64,000 bases of DNA from Inonotus obliquus (Eukaryota > Basidiomycota > Agaricomycetes > Hymenochaetales > Hymenochaetaceae). The position numbers and the translations under genes were made by a program. A model generated the notes under the pieces. It did not search any database. It worked only from the letters and a program-made list of their open reading frames with translations, and was not told the DNA's origin. This document shows, piece by piece, positions 46,674 to 62,138 of the stretch. Location of the stretch: positions 2,108,001 to 2,172,000 of the forward strand of contig JAJHTX010000002.1 in the NCBI GenBank assembly GCA_032164295.1. Direction: 5' to 3'. Position 1 is the first letter of the stretch; each line of letters opens with the position of its first letter.

Positions 46674-49600
46674 CTACCACGGACCACTCAAGCCTAGGCG
46701 GTCCTTAATTACGGTCAGCCTATCCGTCCCGAGGGGACGCGTTAACTCATCTTGTCGCTGGATTGACAACTGTGAAAAGGCGGAAAGGAGGTTCCCGTCT
46801 AGAATCCCTTTTGTAAGAAGCTTAGCAATGCTTTCATTACGCACGGCCCTGATAACTATTAGTCGATCGAATCATTCATACAGTAACGAAGCATACCGAA
46901 ATGCCCGAGGGTTCAAACCTGCTATATGCTGCATGTTCCGCGTGAGTTGTCCTTGCAGAAGTTGCAGACGTTTTGCCGAGTCATCCGACTCTACAGGCGT
47001 TAGGGCATACATCGAGCCATCAACCATTCCTAAAGGAAGTCGTTCACTGTAAATGCTAGAAGGAAAATGACTAAACGTGCATACCCGTGATGAGTCTTGC
47101 TTGTGGAACGAGGCCATCGTCGTCCCGTGATCGGCGAGCAACTAGAACGGTTGTATGACTTTCAGCCTGTGCGTGGAACTCTGAACGACGGAGTAGATAC
47201 TGTCCACCACGAGATTCAGGATCTGAGATGCGCAATAGCATTTATAAAGTGAATTACTAAATCACTGACGCCTCGTACCTTCTGGGTCAAACTCCAACAG
47301 ACGAAGTACGCCCTCTTCGTCACTAGCAGCGATATAGAAGTTTCCGTCGGAGGTGAAGAGGAAATCGGCAGTCATGATACCAAGTCGATGTACTTCCTTC
47401 GCAACTATGACCAGTTTGAACGGATCCTCCTAATAGACCACTCTAATCAGTACAGTCTTTTCACAAGCACTGAACAGCAGTGATCGTACCTGAAATGCGA
47501 CGAACCATACGCTCTTCACAGCATCTCCGATTAGAAGAAGGTTCTTGATTGTTCTTAAGGACGTGACGTAGACTCCGACGTCTAGAAAAGCAACACCAAC
47601 GAGGCGCTCATCCATATCAAGTGCACGGACGAATATCTAAGGGGTAAAGTCATTTAGAAGGGTATTCAGATATGATTCATTGGTTCTGACCTTCTGGCCC
47701 ATAGATGAGACGAGGTACCCGTTCATTCCGCACAGTGCTGTAACTGGTCCTTTCGCCTCGTCCTTGCACAGAAGACGGAACTTGAATTGTCGCGATGGAC
47801 CCTTCTCGGGATCAGGCACAATCTCGACAATTTCAAATACATAGGTCTACAATTCCATGTTATTAAATATCGAGAGTCCGATGTAAAACGGCTACGTACC
47901 ACGCCCTTGACAGCAAGATCTTCTCCCCTGTTCGTAGTTGTCCCGACAACTATGAAGTCTTTCATCCCGCTTTCTGTGCTCTGCGTCTCAAGCTGCACGC
48001 ACTCTAGCGCTGTGACAAACTCGTTCGGGTGAAACTCGTATCTGAGAGCCATATCTCAATTAAAAAGAAGTAGAGGATTGTGAAGAGAAGCCCACCCATC
48101 CATGACGCAAGAGAAGTCTGAAGGAAAGAGCTCCAGCGTCGACATCACATTGTCGGGATAATTTATGTTAGAACCTACATGAAAATGGAGTTACATTAAA
48201 CATCGAAAGCATGAGCCGGTGGTATATCAGCGCACCGTCAGGTTCCCACATTTTACTGCCCTCCTCGTCAAAGATTGTGAATGCATTCGGTAGCAGGGAT
48301 GATGCAACCGTTAGCCCTGATGCGGCATCAAAGCATACTTTATTGTATGTGCGCCCGATCGTGATGGTTCTTGATGGCAAGTCGGTACCCATGTTAATGT
48401 TAGGAAGCCACTCCAGAAGACACGATCCCTAGCGGCCAAGAAATCATTAAATGTACGTATCTCAATCGTATGTGAGTAATACCTCATCAGTGTGCATCAA
48501 GAAATCAGACTTGGAGTCCCAGAGGGAGCAAGATGTAAAGGAGTTGACGACATGGAAGCCGCACGTGTGGACTTTTAGCCCTTCCTTGTCCGTAGCTAGA
48601 ACCCAACACGGCTCATCGCCAGTCACGAAGACACCTGAAAGAAGCGCGTCTGGATTCGGAGAAGTCGTGAACGGGATGAGATTTCGATGGGCCCGTCGTT
48701 GTTCCGCTATGATCGACGACTTCTCCGTTGGCTCATTCTGACGTGGTTCAAATAAACGAGTGCACATTTTGACAAACTTGACTTTTAGTGAGGTGCTCCG
48801 GGAACATGACGCAGGAAAATCTACTTTCTCCATGGGGACGGCTTGGTACATCGCCATCTGCCCACAACGCAGCATCACCTGGATGACTAGTGGTTAGGTG
48901 GAGTTGTGTGACATAATGAACATCGAACTCACGATCAGATGAGGACTTGGACATGATTCGCCTATTTGGGCGATTTGCAGCAGTTCTATGTCTATATCTT
49001 GGGGCTTCCGCGGCGGATCCTCTGGTAAAGAGAGAGCGGGAGGGTCAAATGAATCGGACAATACAGGCGACAGGTCGTTGATAATGGACGTGGAGAATAC
49101 TAAGCTGAGCTTCGGTAAAGTCCAGATCTAATAAAGACGTTAACAAGGCGATACTGCAGGACAAAGTGAACGTACCTCCACAACTGCTTGAGGTCGACAT
49201 AAGACAAGCCATTGAGTCCCACGCTGCGCATCCACGGCCGATTCAAGTGTTGCCGTTGCGCTCTTTTGCTTGCCATCTCCTGAAGTGATGGATGGTGATG
49301 ATGGATTGGCATGGGTCTCAAAAAGCCCACTTTGATCGGTGAAAAAGCAACCCGCAGCGTATCGAGACACCTGGACCGTAGATAAGAGGATTTAATCCCA
49401 ATATACTAGACATAAAGCTATACCTTTTCACCCATCGGTGTCATATCCTTCCTGCGGATACGCCCACGTTCGGCATCTCCCACAAAGAGGCCAAGGGAAT
49501 CATCCTCACGTATGATAAGTATGAATGGATCAGAGATGCAGCAATAGCGGATTTTCGGCCGCTTGGCTGCTCCATCCATATCTTTAATGCATTGTCGCTC

Positions 49601-52268
49601 ACTGCAATCTGATAATACTTAAGTATGATAGAGTCTGTGCCTCAGGCAAACGAGAACGAACCTGGCTCCAATACACGAATAAGGTCTGTTGTGACATGAA
49701 GAATGGCTGTTCTTTGAAAGAACGAAGCAGCGCCAATTGTTGTCTCGGTTCGGCGTGTTGTAATCGTAATGTCGTTTCGAGACGATTTTGCAGCAAACTA
49801 AGAACGAGTGGATACGTTAGTCACAATGAATAAAAGTGCTGATATGTGCATACCCGAGTCAATCCTGGAGACGGATTAGCGTCGGTACTGATGACCACAG
49901 TATCCAACACTTCGGCAGATCCGGGAGGAAGACCTCTCACTCGGTCCGGATTGGAGGCCTTCAGAGGCTGGCGGACCGGTATGGACCATACGCCGCGCGC
50001 ACCGCCAACAACATGCAGCTTTCTCTTGGGACGCGCAGGCAAGTCTCTCTGAATGTGAAAAGAGTATCGACCAGATGAGATTAACGATCAGAAATTAGTC
50101 AGAATCTAGCGTCGAAAGAAATACCTGAAAACGAGTAAACCCCCCAGATACTCCATAGCCAGTTGATGTGACAAGTTCCGCGGTTGGACGGTCCTACACG
50201 TAATATTGTCAACCCTGCTCAGTCGCTCGAAGTTCAATACCTACTCCATTCCTCGTCAAGGCGAAAGCCATCGAGTTTATTGGCCCGTAACCAAGCAAAG
50301 AATCACATAGAGAAAGCTGGATCACGAACTTCTTCTCCACATCAGCCTGGTGTCCATTTTTAAAATGGCTAGGCAATGAAAGTTTTTCCTTCACCACATC
50401 ACGATAGATGTCTTGGGAAATAAATGAGTCAGATCGGTAACAGCACCATGAACTGAAGTGCACACACCATCTTCATCATCTAGATCCATGAGTATCGGAT
50501 TGTCAGCAACTGCAGTTGGGATATCTCCTCGCTTGTCTTTCGGAACCTCTTCTGCTACCCGTGTTGTCCTCAGCAGCACGGACGGACCTACTGTGCTCCC
50601 AACGAAAATCACATCGACACGTGGCTCTTCGTCCTTAACGAAATTTCCAACGGCCAAACTCTTCACAACTGACGGGGTAGTTGTCTGGGACATCGCAGGG
50701 CCAAGAGCCAGACGAAGTACGGTACGTCCGTCCATCACGATCTCGACGGGATAAATCAAGCCATCCCGCGTAAAGACGAAGAAAGTACGGCTATCAACAA
50801 AGGTCGCATGTGCACCTTCAAGGTGCAAGTCAAGCGTCCGTTCCTCTGGTTGAAGTGTCTGCATAGGCATGTCAGACACCCGAGGGGCCCAGCCATTGAC
50901 AGTCAATGCAGTCTTCCTGGAAGCTTGGTCCACGTGAATGAGCGCGTTACTGCTTATGATTACAACACCTCCGAGTGAGCTATCGCATGGTAGAATCGAA
51001 AAGCAGTCGTGAGGGAGGTTTTCGACAGCCGTGATTATGGGATACATGTGTGTAACGAGGTCGAGTGTGAAAATGAACAAATGGCATGTGTCCCTGAATT
51101 CCTTGAGGCGCCTGATGGCATTGTAAGTGAGAGATGAATACAAGATTGTTGCGAAATGTAGAAACGGACCCTGTCCATGTTTGGGGTGTCTGGAAAAGTA
51201 CAGCAAGAGTAGGAGTGTTGAATCCCGGAAGGAAGGCGAAATCTGTGATGTTTCTTATCCTTGAATCGACTTGTCCCGGAAGGTCGAGAATGAAACTCGG
51301 TGAATAAGGAATTTCTCTGGAAAATAAATTAGCCTACCCCCATAGCAAAGGCTCGGATGCAAACCTATTTATCGAGTTATCCACGTCTACAAGATCTAGA
51401 CCGACTTGACTTTGGTAGAACGGCAATACCGCGAGAGAGTCGCACGGTAGTGATAAAGCCGCACAGTGTGAAAGTGGATCGACCCTTAACTCTCCCGTGA
51501 ATTTGTTGGGATCTAAGAATGCCTGGGAGTCCGTCAATTTGAGTCCTTACCACATTAAAAGTCCTACCATCTGGGGCGCTCGTTCGTACGTATGTATTGA
51601 GACAGTTAATAAGTCGTAAACATCTGTGGACCATTCGAGCAGAGCGAGCTGAAGATGGCCAGTGAATAACAATCTCGAGCCGGGAAGAAGACAATTCACC
51701 TTTGCGTCTTTGAATGAGACAAGTAGTCGATCAAGTGCATCATCTGTAGAAGATGTCGCCTTCACAGCCTCAAGTCCGGTAATAATACCGTGCAATCGAT
51801 ATTCACGAATGAGATAAAACCGGAAGGTCGTCATAGGATGCGGCTTTGAAATTGACGCAGACTAGAAACAGCTGCGTCAAAACTGTTTATTTCTCTCAAA
51901 AGACATTGGAGAACTAATCGACGAAGTAAAGAAGGCAAGGCTACCTTGACTGCGCCCATATTGACGAACCCTTCTCCCTGTGTGTCCATTTCAACTTCGC
52001 CCTCAACGGCGTCCATATCCTTCTTTACGCGGGACCACCCTTCTCTGTTCGAACTCTGATTTACGCGCACTTGGAGCGAGATGGGTTCCTCCACGATTTC
52101 ATAGATGCGGAGTAGGTGAGAGACAGCTACAACCATGTTGCAAATCATTCTCCTGGTTGTTCCTTCTGAACCAAGGCGCGTTCTTGAAACTGGAGACGGC
52201 AATAGTCTCAAGCTCGTAGAGAACTGCACCCCGCTTGGAGGCAGCAGTTCGCTGCGCAAGGCTTGCAT
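46674..52268 (-). CDS. CFT1: mRNA cleavage and polyadenylation factor CFT1/CPSF160
   Basis: Largest subunit of the CPSF complex, a three-propeller scaffold that helps recognise the AAUAAA signal. Start MQALRSELLPPSGVQFSTSL at 52268. Representative blocks: VVAVSHLLRIYEI; the LLVSFKDAKVNCLLPGSRLL strand pair; RFYLIREYRLHGIITGLEAV; FTLDLVTHMYPIITAVENLP; CFSILPCDSSLGGVVIISSN, the classic family segment; HLEGAHATFVDSRTFFVFTR; and, in the last third (CPSF A domain), LRYEFHPNEFVTALECVQLE, DFIVVGTTTNRGEDLAVKG and KFRLLCKDEAKGPVTAL. The C-terminus is AVRNESIAKLLTKGILDG...LGLSGPW. About 1,400 residues with at least ten introns. Convergent with GPN2 with only 218 bases between stops. Confidence 0.95.
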
Positions 52269-53519
52269 TTCCTCTGCAGCGTACCCTTGTGATGATCTGT
52301 GAGAGGATTGGGAATGATTTCAATGCATCGACTTGGAGGTTGAACGGGGGAACACGAGCGCCAAATACTGGGTCACGTGTCAGTGAAGAGTCTCTCCTCT
52401 CCCTCCTGAGTCCCTCCCTCGGTCGGAGTCCTCCTATACTCTGCTCTACTCGATCTCATCACCCCATGATCGTAGCACGACCATCAAACCATCCTTATTG
52501 TCTACGCTTCATCCTGGACATCTCTCTTATTTCTTCCTGCTCCGTGTACTCATTAATGGTCTGAATGTATTCATTAACTGGACTGACACCTGCTTTGCTT
52601 TATGTTCTATGATCTCAGAGTTAATACGAGGACTGTTCAAATGACGAAGCACGTTGCCGCGCTGCATTGTTCGAGGATAGGTAACCAGCCGCCGAACGTG
52701 AGCTCTTTCCGCGCTTGATCTTTATGTAACACCTGTTTGCTGATATCCGCTGATTTATCTTTCAGAAGCCTGCCGCATTGGATTGGAACATCGCAGGCCT
52801 GCGGCTGGACGGTACAGTCTTGTGCCGTTATTCCGATGTCACTCCACTTCCCCGCAGAACTGGACTCCATCTCTCGCTTCAGATGCCTCGAGGTTTAATA
52901 TTTGATGTCGCATGAAGTCGGGTGCATCTTACAAGTGTATCAAGTACCATCCATTTCTTGGTATGGCCTAGCGCTTCGGTGGATTCTGCGCATCTGAGTA
53001 CCTGAAGGTCGATGTTCTGATCGACCTCTTCATTTCTCCGAGCTCGGCTCGCCATTTTGGCTCACCGATGACATCGTCGAGAAGCGCTGTTTGGGTCAAT
53101 GTACGAAGGTTAATCAAGCATGCAGCCCCTGTTAGAGCCGGGGATTCTGCACGTGTGTGATGTGTAGTTGTATGGTTTCGTCACCAGCGTGCTCCTCGAA
53201 GGGTGCTTCAGCCTCGTGTACGGCCTTGCTTAGTTGCCCTTGCGTATGGAACGGAAGGCAACATGTTCAAAGCAGCAACGACGTATTCCCTCCCCTTCTC
53301 TATAAGAGTGCGGTCCGTACTTGTCCGTCGCCGCTTATGAGCTCAGTTTAATCCCTCCCTGCCAGCTACGACCCAAGGATGTTGTCGATGCTCGGATTTC
53401 AGACTGCCCACGTACCTTTCGGTAGAAAACCGCAGGTCGAACCCCAAAAGGTATTCCGTCGTCATAATGCATTTTCACATCACTGACGTAAAGCTCACTA
53501 TGGTGTGAAGCACTCGAAT
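52269..53519. other. Divergent intergenic region
   Basis: About 1.25 kb between the CFT1 start and the next plus-strand start, so it holds both promoters. Open frames on the minus strand (52637-52870) and plus strand (53157-53351) have no recognisable domain. Confidence 0.45.
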
Positions 53520-55221
53520 ATGCCGTTTCAGTCGAGGGCAAAGGCAGCACCATCCCAGCAACGAGCTGCGCAGACTGGTCCAACATACTATGTGTTTTCA
53601 AGTTCGGGCTCGTACGTCCTTGAATCCCAACGACCGCCACTCGTGCATGCCGGACATTCCTCAACAACGGTCACATCTGGACATGCGCAACCTAATAGCA
53701 CCTCTCGGTCTGACTTTAAGATGTCTGCGATAGCACAGCAAGTTGTTACGACAGGCGACCGGAAGAACAACTCTTCAAGTCACTCTTATGTGATTTATCC
53801 TGACAATTCTGTCCCCGACTCTTTCGTATACGAACGCTCGGAAGCCGACTCCGATACCCTAACGCTCTACTCAAACTCTTCAGTGGATACGCTGCAACTT
53901 CCACCCCCAAGGCAGTCGGCGCAGTCTTCTCAACCCACAGCTACCCGACGAAACTCCATGGAGCCGGACTCACCACACCCCGTTCCTGTCTCTCTGCCAT
54001 CCTCGAGCTCATCCCTCGTCGTGGTATCACAAGGTCGACCTGTCCCTCGCAGCACCGAAGACGGTCCTCGACCACGAAGTGGCAGTGGTGATTCCGGCTC
54101 AAGTCGCAGGCGCAACAGCGGGTCAGATCACGAGACACCAGGACTGTCTCCCACTCGTACTAGTCCCACGCACACTGGCCCTGGTGGCCGGTTCCCGGAG
54201 CGGTCAAATTTACCTCCCAATGTTCTTTCGGGACCTCGTGATGTTCCACCTGTGCGCCGCAACTCTGACCCTACATCGCAAGTGGAAGTGACGCGCAAGA
54301 GACGTCTAAGCGGAGTTGTTATTCCGACCGGGTTTGGTGTTCTCCCTGGAGAGCGCGTTTCCCCTCCCGTTGGGCGGGAGCCTGCCAATGTTGTCCCAGC
54401 AGGACTGGGGAGTATCGATCGTCATTCCCCTCCCTTGTTTCGTAGCACTCCTTCCCCTGATGGCAAGAGGGAACGATACTCACCGGAGAGGGAAGTTAGT
54501 CCGACTGCTACAAGTCTCGTGCGAGAACGGAGGACCAGCGGTGCAGGCGCCAATGGTTTTCCTGCTCCGCCTCCAGGAAGCTTTTACGACCGGGATAGGC
54601 CCCCGCTGCGCCGAGGCTCCCAGTCGTCTAGCTCGTCGACATCTCGCGAACGACATTCACCTCAGGATGAAGCACCTCGCAACGGAGGATATTTAACGGG
54701 GCCGGTCCCAGTCATTCGTAGTCGGACGATCTCCCAGGGACGTATATCTAAGGATGATATGCCTCGGCCAATTTTCGTTGCGGGTCTGGAAAATGCCAAA
54801 ATGGTGCGATTCTCTGAAAATTTGATTTGTCCTTCGCCCATCCCACTTGAAAAGCGACGCAGAGGCTGGTACAATAAGAGGGGGTAAGTTGCCATTCTCT
54901 CTGTTACAGCGGATGTCGTCCTCTAACATGCTTACATCGAACAGGGACCAACTGTGGACCAATGATGGAATTTTCGTTGCTCCAGATCCGGGAACCGAAT
55001 ATCCTCTTGATCTCGCAGAATATCCCGACCCTGGTACTGGTTGGCAGAATGAAGAAGGTGTTCGCATTGATATGCAACATCGACTTGTCCCGAAGGCTCC
55101 ACTTCGTCCGGCTCTTAAACGAGGGGGTTCGTCTGCGACCTGTCACCCGCAGTTGCAACAGCCTAACCGCCCCGAAAACCGGACTGCTTTATCAAGTACC
55201 TCGATCCGTGAGGAAGCATAG
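53520..55221 (+). CDS. Ser/Pro/Arg-rich hypothetical protein
   Basis: 546 residues from exons 53520-54883 and 54945-55221; the 61-base intron closes as NKRG|DQLWTND. The first ATG is 53520; the frame is open slightly upstream but only from GTG. N-terminal block GPTYYVFSSSGSYVLESQRP; then about 350 residues of disordered Ser/Pro/Arg with many SP and RxxS phosphorylation-type sites. The C-terminal 100 residues look ordered: VRFSENLICPSPIPLEKRRR, GWYNKRGDQLWTNDG, YPLDLAEYPDPGTGWQNEEG. This order, a disordered body with a folded end, suggests a regulatory or scaffold protein; no known family recognised. Confidence 0.8.
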
Positions 55222-55372
55222 AAGAATCCCTTTCCACTTTCTTTTCGCAATTCGTCCACTACAAAGCATTGTATGTATCTGCGGAAGCTAGTCTTCCGGT
55301 CATTGCATGTCGCTATGAATACATGTGGCTCCTAATAAGTTACAATATATAGTTTTTAACCCTCTACTCGTT

Positions 55373-58922
<3,550 letters not shown>

Positions 58923-59324
58923 CTTAAGAGATGGCCGGACTGAGGTGATCAAAGGCAAGGGATACGCGTCGCAGTCGCGCGCTCGCACGTGATCCATTTA
59001 CAGATGGAACTTCGTCACGGCGTCACTAGCCTCAGTAGCTTCCCACGTAGAATCTGGCCAGTATGTATGAAGAGGTAGTAGCATGTCCATGATTTGCTTG
59101 TAAGCGTCGAGGCTCTCATAGTGAATATTGACGTCCCGTCCCATTATCAGACATCATACAAGAAGGCTCGTTGCGGACGCGTCCACCCTTACATCGTGAC
59201 GTGACGCGACGCGTTATACCAGCCAGCACGAGCTTATCAGGGCGATATACAGACTCCGCGATGCATCAAGCGCTCACTGCACGACAACACATTCCCTTCC
59301 TATCTACCTGCATCTTCCGCTGCC
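58923..59324. promoter_or_regulatory. Divergent promoter region, RecQ and F-box genes
   Basis: About 400 bases between start codons facing away from each other. GC-rich with several ACGT cores, including TGACGTGACG near 59197. No TATA box recognised. Confidence 0.4.
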
Positions 59325-61288
59325 ATGACGGCCGACCGCCCCAAGGCTCGCTCTGCTTCAGCCAAATCTTATATTTCGTCAACTCGGGCTAGACGGTCGT
59401 TCCAACCAGTCAGTACGAATTTGGCCTCGTATGATAGGAAGGATCCATACGCGGCTGCGGACACGCTCAGGAAGCTTTTAACAACGCTTCCTGCAAGATC
59501 TGGTGGAAACCGGCTTAGGATGACTGAGGATGAGCATAAGCTATCGACATATTTACTCTCAGTTATTGAGCCAGTAAGGAAGTCCGCGATCTCGCAACAA
59601 CAAGTAGAACTAATAACGATAAACCACCAGTTCATCGGATCATCGCCGTCTCCCCGTGGCCTGACTCGTCAGCCTACCGAAAGTCTGGACGAAATTGTAT
59701 CGTATGTCGACAGCAGGCGTGACTTGCTCTCCCTGGCGCTGTCCTGCAAGCGAATGTACGGTATTATATTCCCGCGACATTACGAATATCGTGCCATTCG
59801 CTGCAAGATAAGTAATATCTCTGTCTGGGGACATCTTGCCAACAATCGTTCCCTTGCTTCCAATATCCGACTCCTTGAAATTCTTGATGAGCGATCCGTT
59901 GAGGTCCCGCGGATGCCGTCAGATATTCTCGCTACGGATACAGATCTTGAATCGAGTGATGACGAGCTTCGTTTACATGAAAAACAGGGACGATTACTGG
60001 TCTCCGCTCTTTCCAAGATGACGAAATTGAGCACGTTCATTTGGTCCTGCAACCATTCACTCATTTCACTGCACACCATCTGGTCCACCCTGTTGAAATG
60101 CCAATCATTGAAGTCGATTGAAATAAATGATAACGTCGTATTCAGTCCCACCGGAGAGTCATCTTCAGACAATAAGAAACAGACGGCGGTGGTATGCCTT
60201 CCGATCCTAAACCACCTTCCTCATGGCTGATAAAGATGCACCACATAGCTACCATGTCTAACCTCGGTTGCCGTTCGCTCGTTCAAAAAGGGCTATGGCC
60301 AGAATAAGAATCCAGACCTGGCCAGAGTTACAGACATGCTACATCATTGTCCCAGCTTGGAAGTATGTATTTCCTCCGAATGCATGATCGTCGGAGCAAA
60401 GAGTTCTAATGGGGGGAGCAGGAGCTCAAAATCGACTATAGCGCAAAATCTGGGTTTGCCAATCCAAATGCAGACAACTTCTTCCTGTGCGGCCGATGGC
60501 CAAGTCTCCGCGCTCTCAACTTGACGCATCTCTCATGCTCAATCGATGGGTTCAATGCTGCAGCCGCCTTCTTGGCGGCACATTCCAACATTGAAATCCT
60601 GCACCTGGATGTCGGTCCTCGTACAAACTTGCACAGATTCGTCTTTATTCCTGGTACTTTACCGCAACTTCGTGAATTGAAGAGTTGCAAAGAAGTGGCC
60701 TGTGCCATTATGTTGTGCCCAGCTGAGAGCCGCCCATTGGAAACGATAAAAGGCGTCCGCCTTACTGGCCAGCAACGTGACGCTCCGTTCATGGACGCTC
60801 TGCGCGGATACGGAATAAAGCGCCTTGAGCTAACCGGTTATGGTGAATTCGAAGACGTGCGCAAGCTGGTGGATTGCGTACCGAAGCTTACATGGCTAGA
60901 AATCGGAAAGAAGGTCAGTACGGCTGCGCACAAGGGACCTGTGACTATATCAAACGTAGTAAGTCAAGTCTCCTAGTAATGTGAAGACCGCTTCGTGATA
61001 GTTTACTCCTTCAAGGTTGACTGGGCAAACCTGCTTACTCAGCTCCCTGATTTAACGACATTCCTCGGCGTTCCGTTCTTCTATGAGGTAGCAAGTGGGC
61101 CAATGCTGTCCATGACTATTTCAGACCGTTCACGAATCAAGAAAAACGATGAGGTTGCATCCGTCCTTGCTTGGAAGTGTCCAAATCTGCGGCGAGTTGA
61201 CCATTGGGAAGAGCAGAGCGGCAAAGTCATTGTACTGTTTAGAGATGGAGAGAAAGTGAGGTGGGAAGTCCGGCGTATCAAGGCGTAG
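59325..61288 (+). CDS. F-box protein with leucine-rich C-terminal region
   Basis: Probable substrate adaptor of an SCF ubiquitin ligase. The F-box-like motif near residues 120-165 reads LDEIVSYVDSRRDLLSLALS followed by CKRMYGIIFPRHYEYRAIRC; the preceding 115 residues are basic and disordered. Downstream exons give irregular leucine-rich repeats: LPCLTSVAVRSFKKG, DMLHHCPSLE|ELKIDYSAKSG, WPSLRALNLTHLSCSID, NIEILHLDVG, IKRLELTGYGEFEDVRKL and CPNLRRVDHWEEQSG. Introns at about 60189-60248, 60361-60426 and 60958-61010 close in frame (the second LRR exon begins after an AG near 60426). The end is EVRRIKA. Such F-box/LRR families are expanded in agaricomycetes; the substrate is unknown. Confidence 0.85.
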
Positions 61289-61322
61289 ATATATAGTCCT
61301 ATGTAACTGCAGATCTACATGT

Positions 61323-61336
61323 ATGATATTATGTAA
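61323..61336. repeat. Left 14-bp target-site duplication
   Basis: ATGATATTATGTAA, identical in sequence and orientation to 62039-62052. It marks the left border of the inserted element, 34 bases past the F-box gene stop. Confidence 0.85.
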
Positions 61337-62038
61337 GGTCCTGGCTAGGATGTTAAACTGGCCGGCCACCACGCGCCCGCCTGCACACTACACCGAATGG
61401 GCCGAGGATAGAAACCTCGGACCCCTTGCGGACTGGCTGAAGGAAACCACACCTTTCTTCATCACGGACCGAGCCTCGGCGTACGCGCGAATGGAAGAAG
61501 AAGGCCTGGACACTCGCGACGACCACATCAACTTAGGGATCGCACGCAACTACGCACAAGAGGAACTGGGACCAGAGACGGAGACGCCTCTGGAATGGGC
61601 ACGGCAACTCACAAGGTCAGATTCTTAATTGTTTATGGCTCAGTAATGTTCCTCCCCCCCCGTTAATACTACTCCCCTCCACACTCCTATCTTACCTGTT
61701 TCCTTTCTCTCCTTATTTTCTTCTAAGTCGTATGTTTATATGATTATGACCGGCCCTAAACAAACGTGACCGAAAAGGGCATTTTTCGTAAATAACTTTA
61801 TTAGGCTTATCTAAGTCTACAGCACAATTTCTTTATACGTTTCTGTTACCCTTTCTAATTCCCCTACCTCCCCAGCGTCGCGCCCTTCAGTCCTTTCTTT
61901 AGAGCACCATACTACTACCTTTTTCTCTGCTTTTCTTACTTCGCCACTCTTAGAGTTCCCACCACCAAGTAGATTTTGTCTGCCGCGCACTTGTAACTAG
62001 AATTACTGACGCGCGTAATAAATACATTTAAAAAAAAA
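61337..62038 (+). mobile_element. Retrotransposed insertion with poly(A) tail, 5'-truncated non-LTR type
   Basis: About 702 bases bounded by a perfect 14-bp direct repeat. The right end has AATAAA (62017-62022) followed by a run of ten A (62030-62039, the last shared with the repeat), the hallmark of target-primed reverse transcription. The left part holds an open frame, about 92 codons, with PPAHYTEWAEDRNLGPLADW, KETTPFFITDRASAYARMEE and LGIARNYAQEELGPE, ending in RSDS. A pyrimidine-rich 3' untranslated region follows (61640-61990). No reverse transcriptase is present, so it was moved by machinery encoded elsewhere: either a 5'-truncated LINE or a retroposed cellular transcript. The source cannot be told from this window. 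Confidence 0.85.
61351..61628 (+). pseudogene. Fragment of coding sequence carried in the insertion
   Basis: From the first ATG inside the insert (MLNWPATTRPPAHYTEW) the frame stays open to a stop at 61626-61628. Charged, Trp- and Glu-rich, without a recognised domain; it looks like the C-terminal part of a larger protein truncated at its 5' end by incomplete reverse transcription. Expression is not indicated. Confidence 0.5.
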
Positions 62039-62052
62039 ATGATATTATGTAA
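62039..62052. repeat. Right 14-bp target-site duplication
   Basis: Second copy of ATGATATTATGTAA, directly after the poly(A) run. Its first A overlaps the end of that run. Confidence 0.85.
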
Positions 62053-62138
62053 CACGATCGGCGCTTTTCTGTGTCAATTTTATGACACATGAGAATTTTA
62101 TTGATACGAGTTGTTTTCAACCATCACGAGTGGTTACG

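Noticed and set aside
53157..53351. Small Cys-rich plus-strand frame before the Ser/Pro-rich gene
   Set aside because: No signal peptide, no Cys spacing pattern of a known secreted family and no splice link; consistent with chance.
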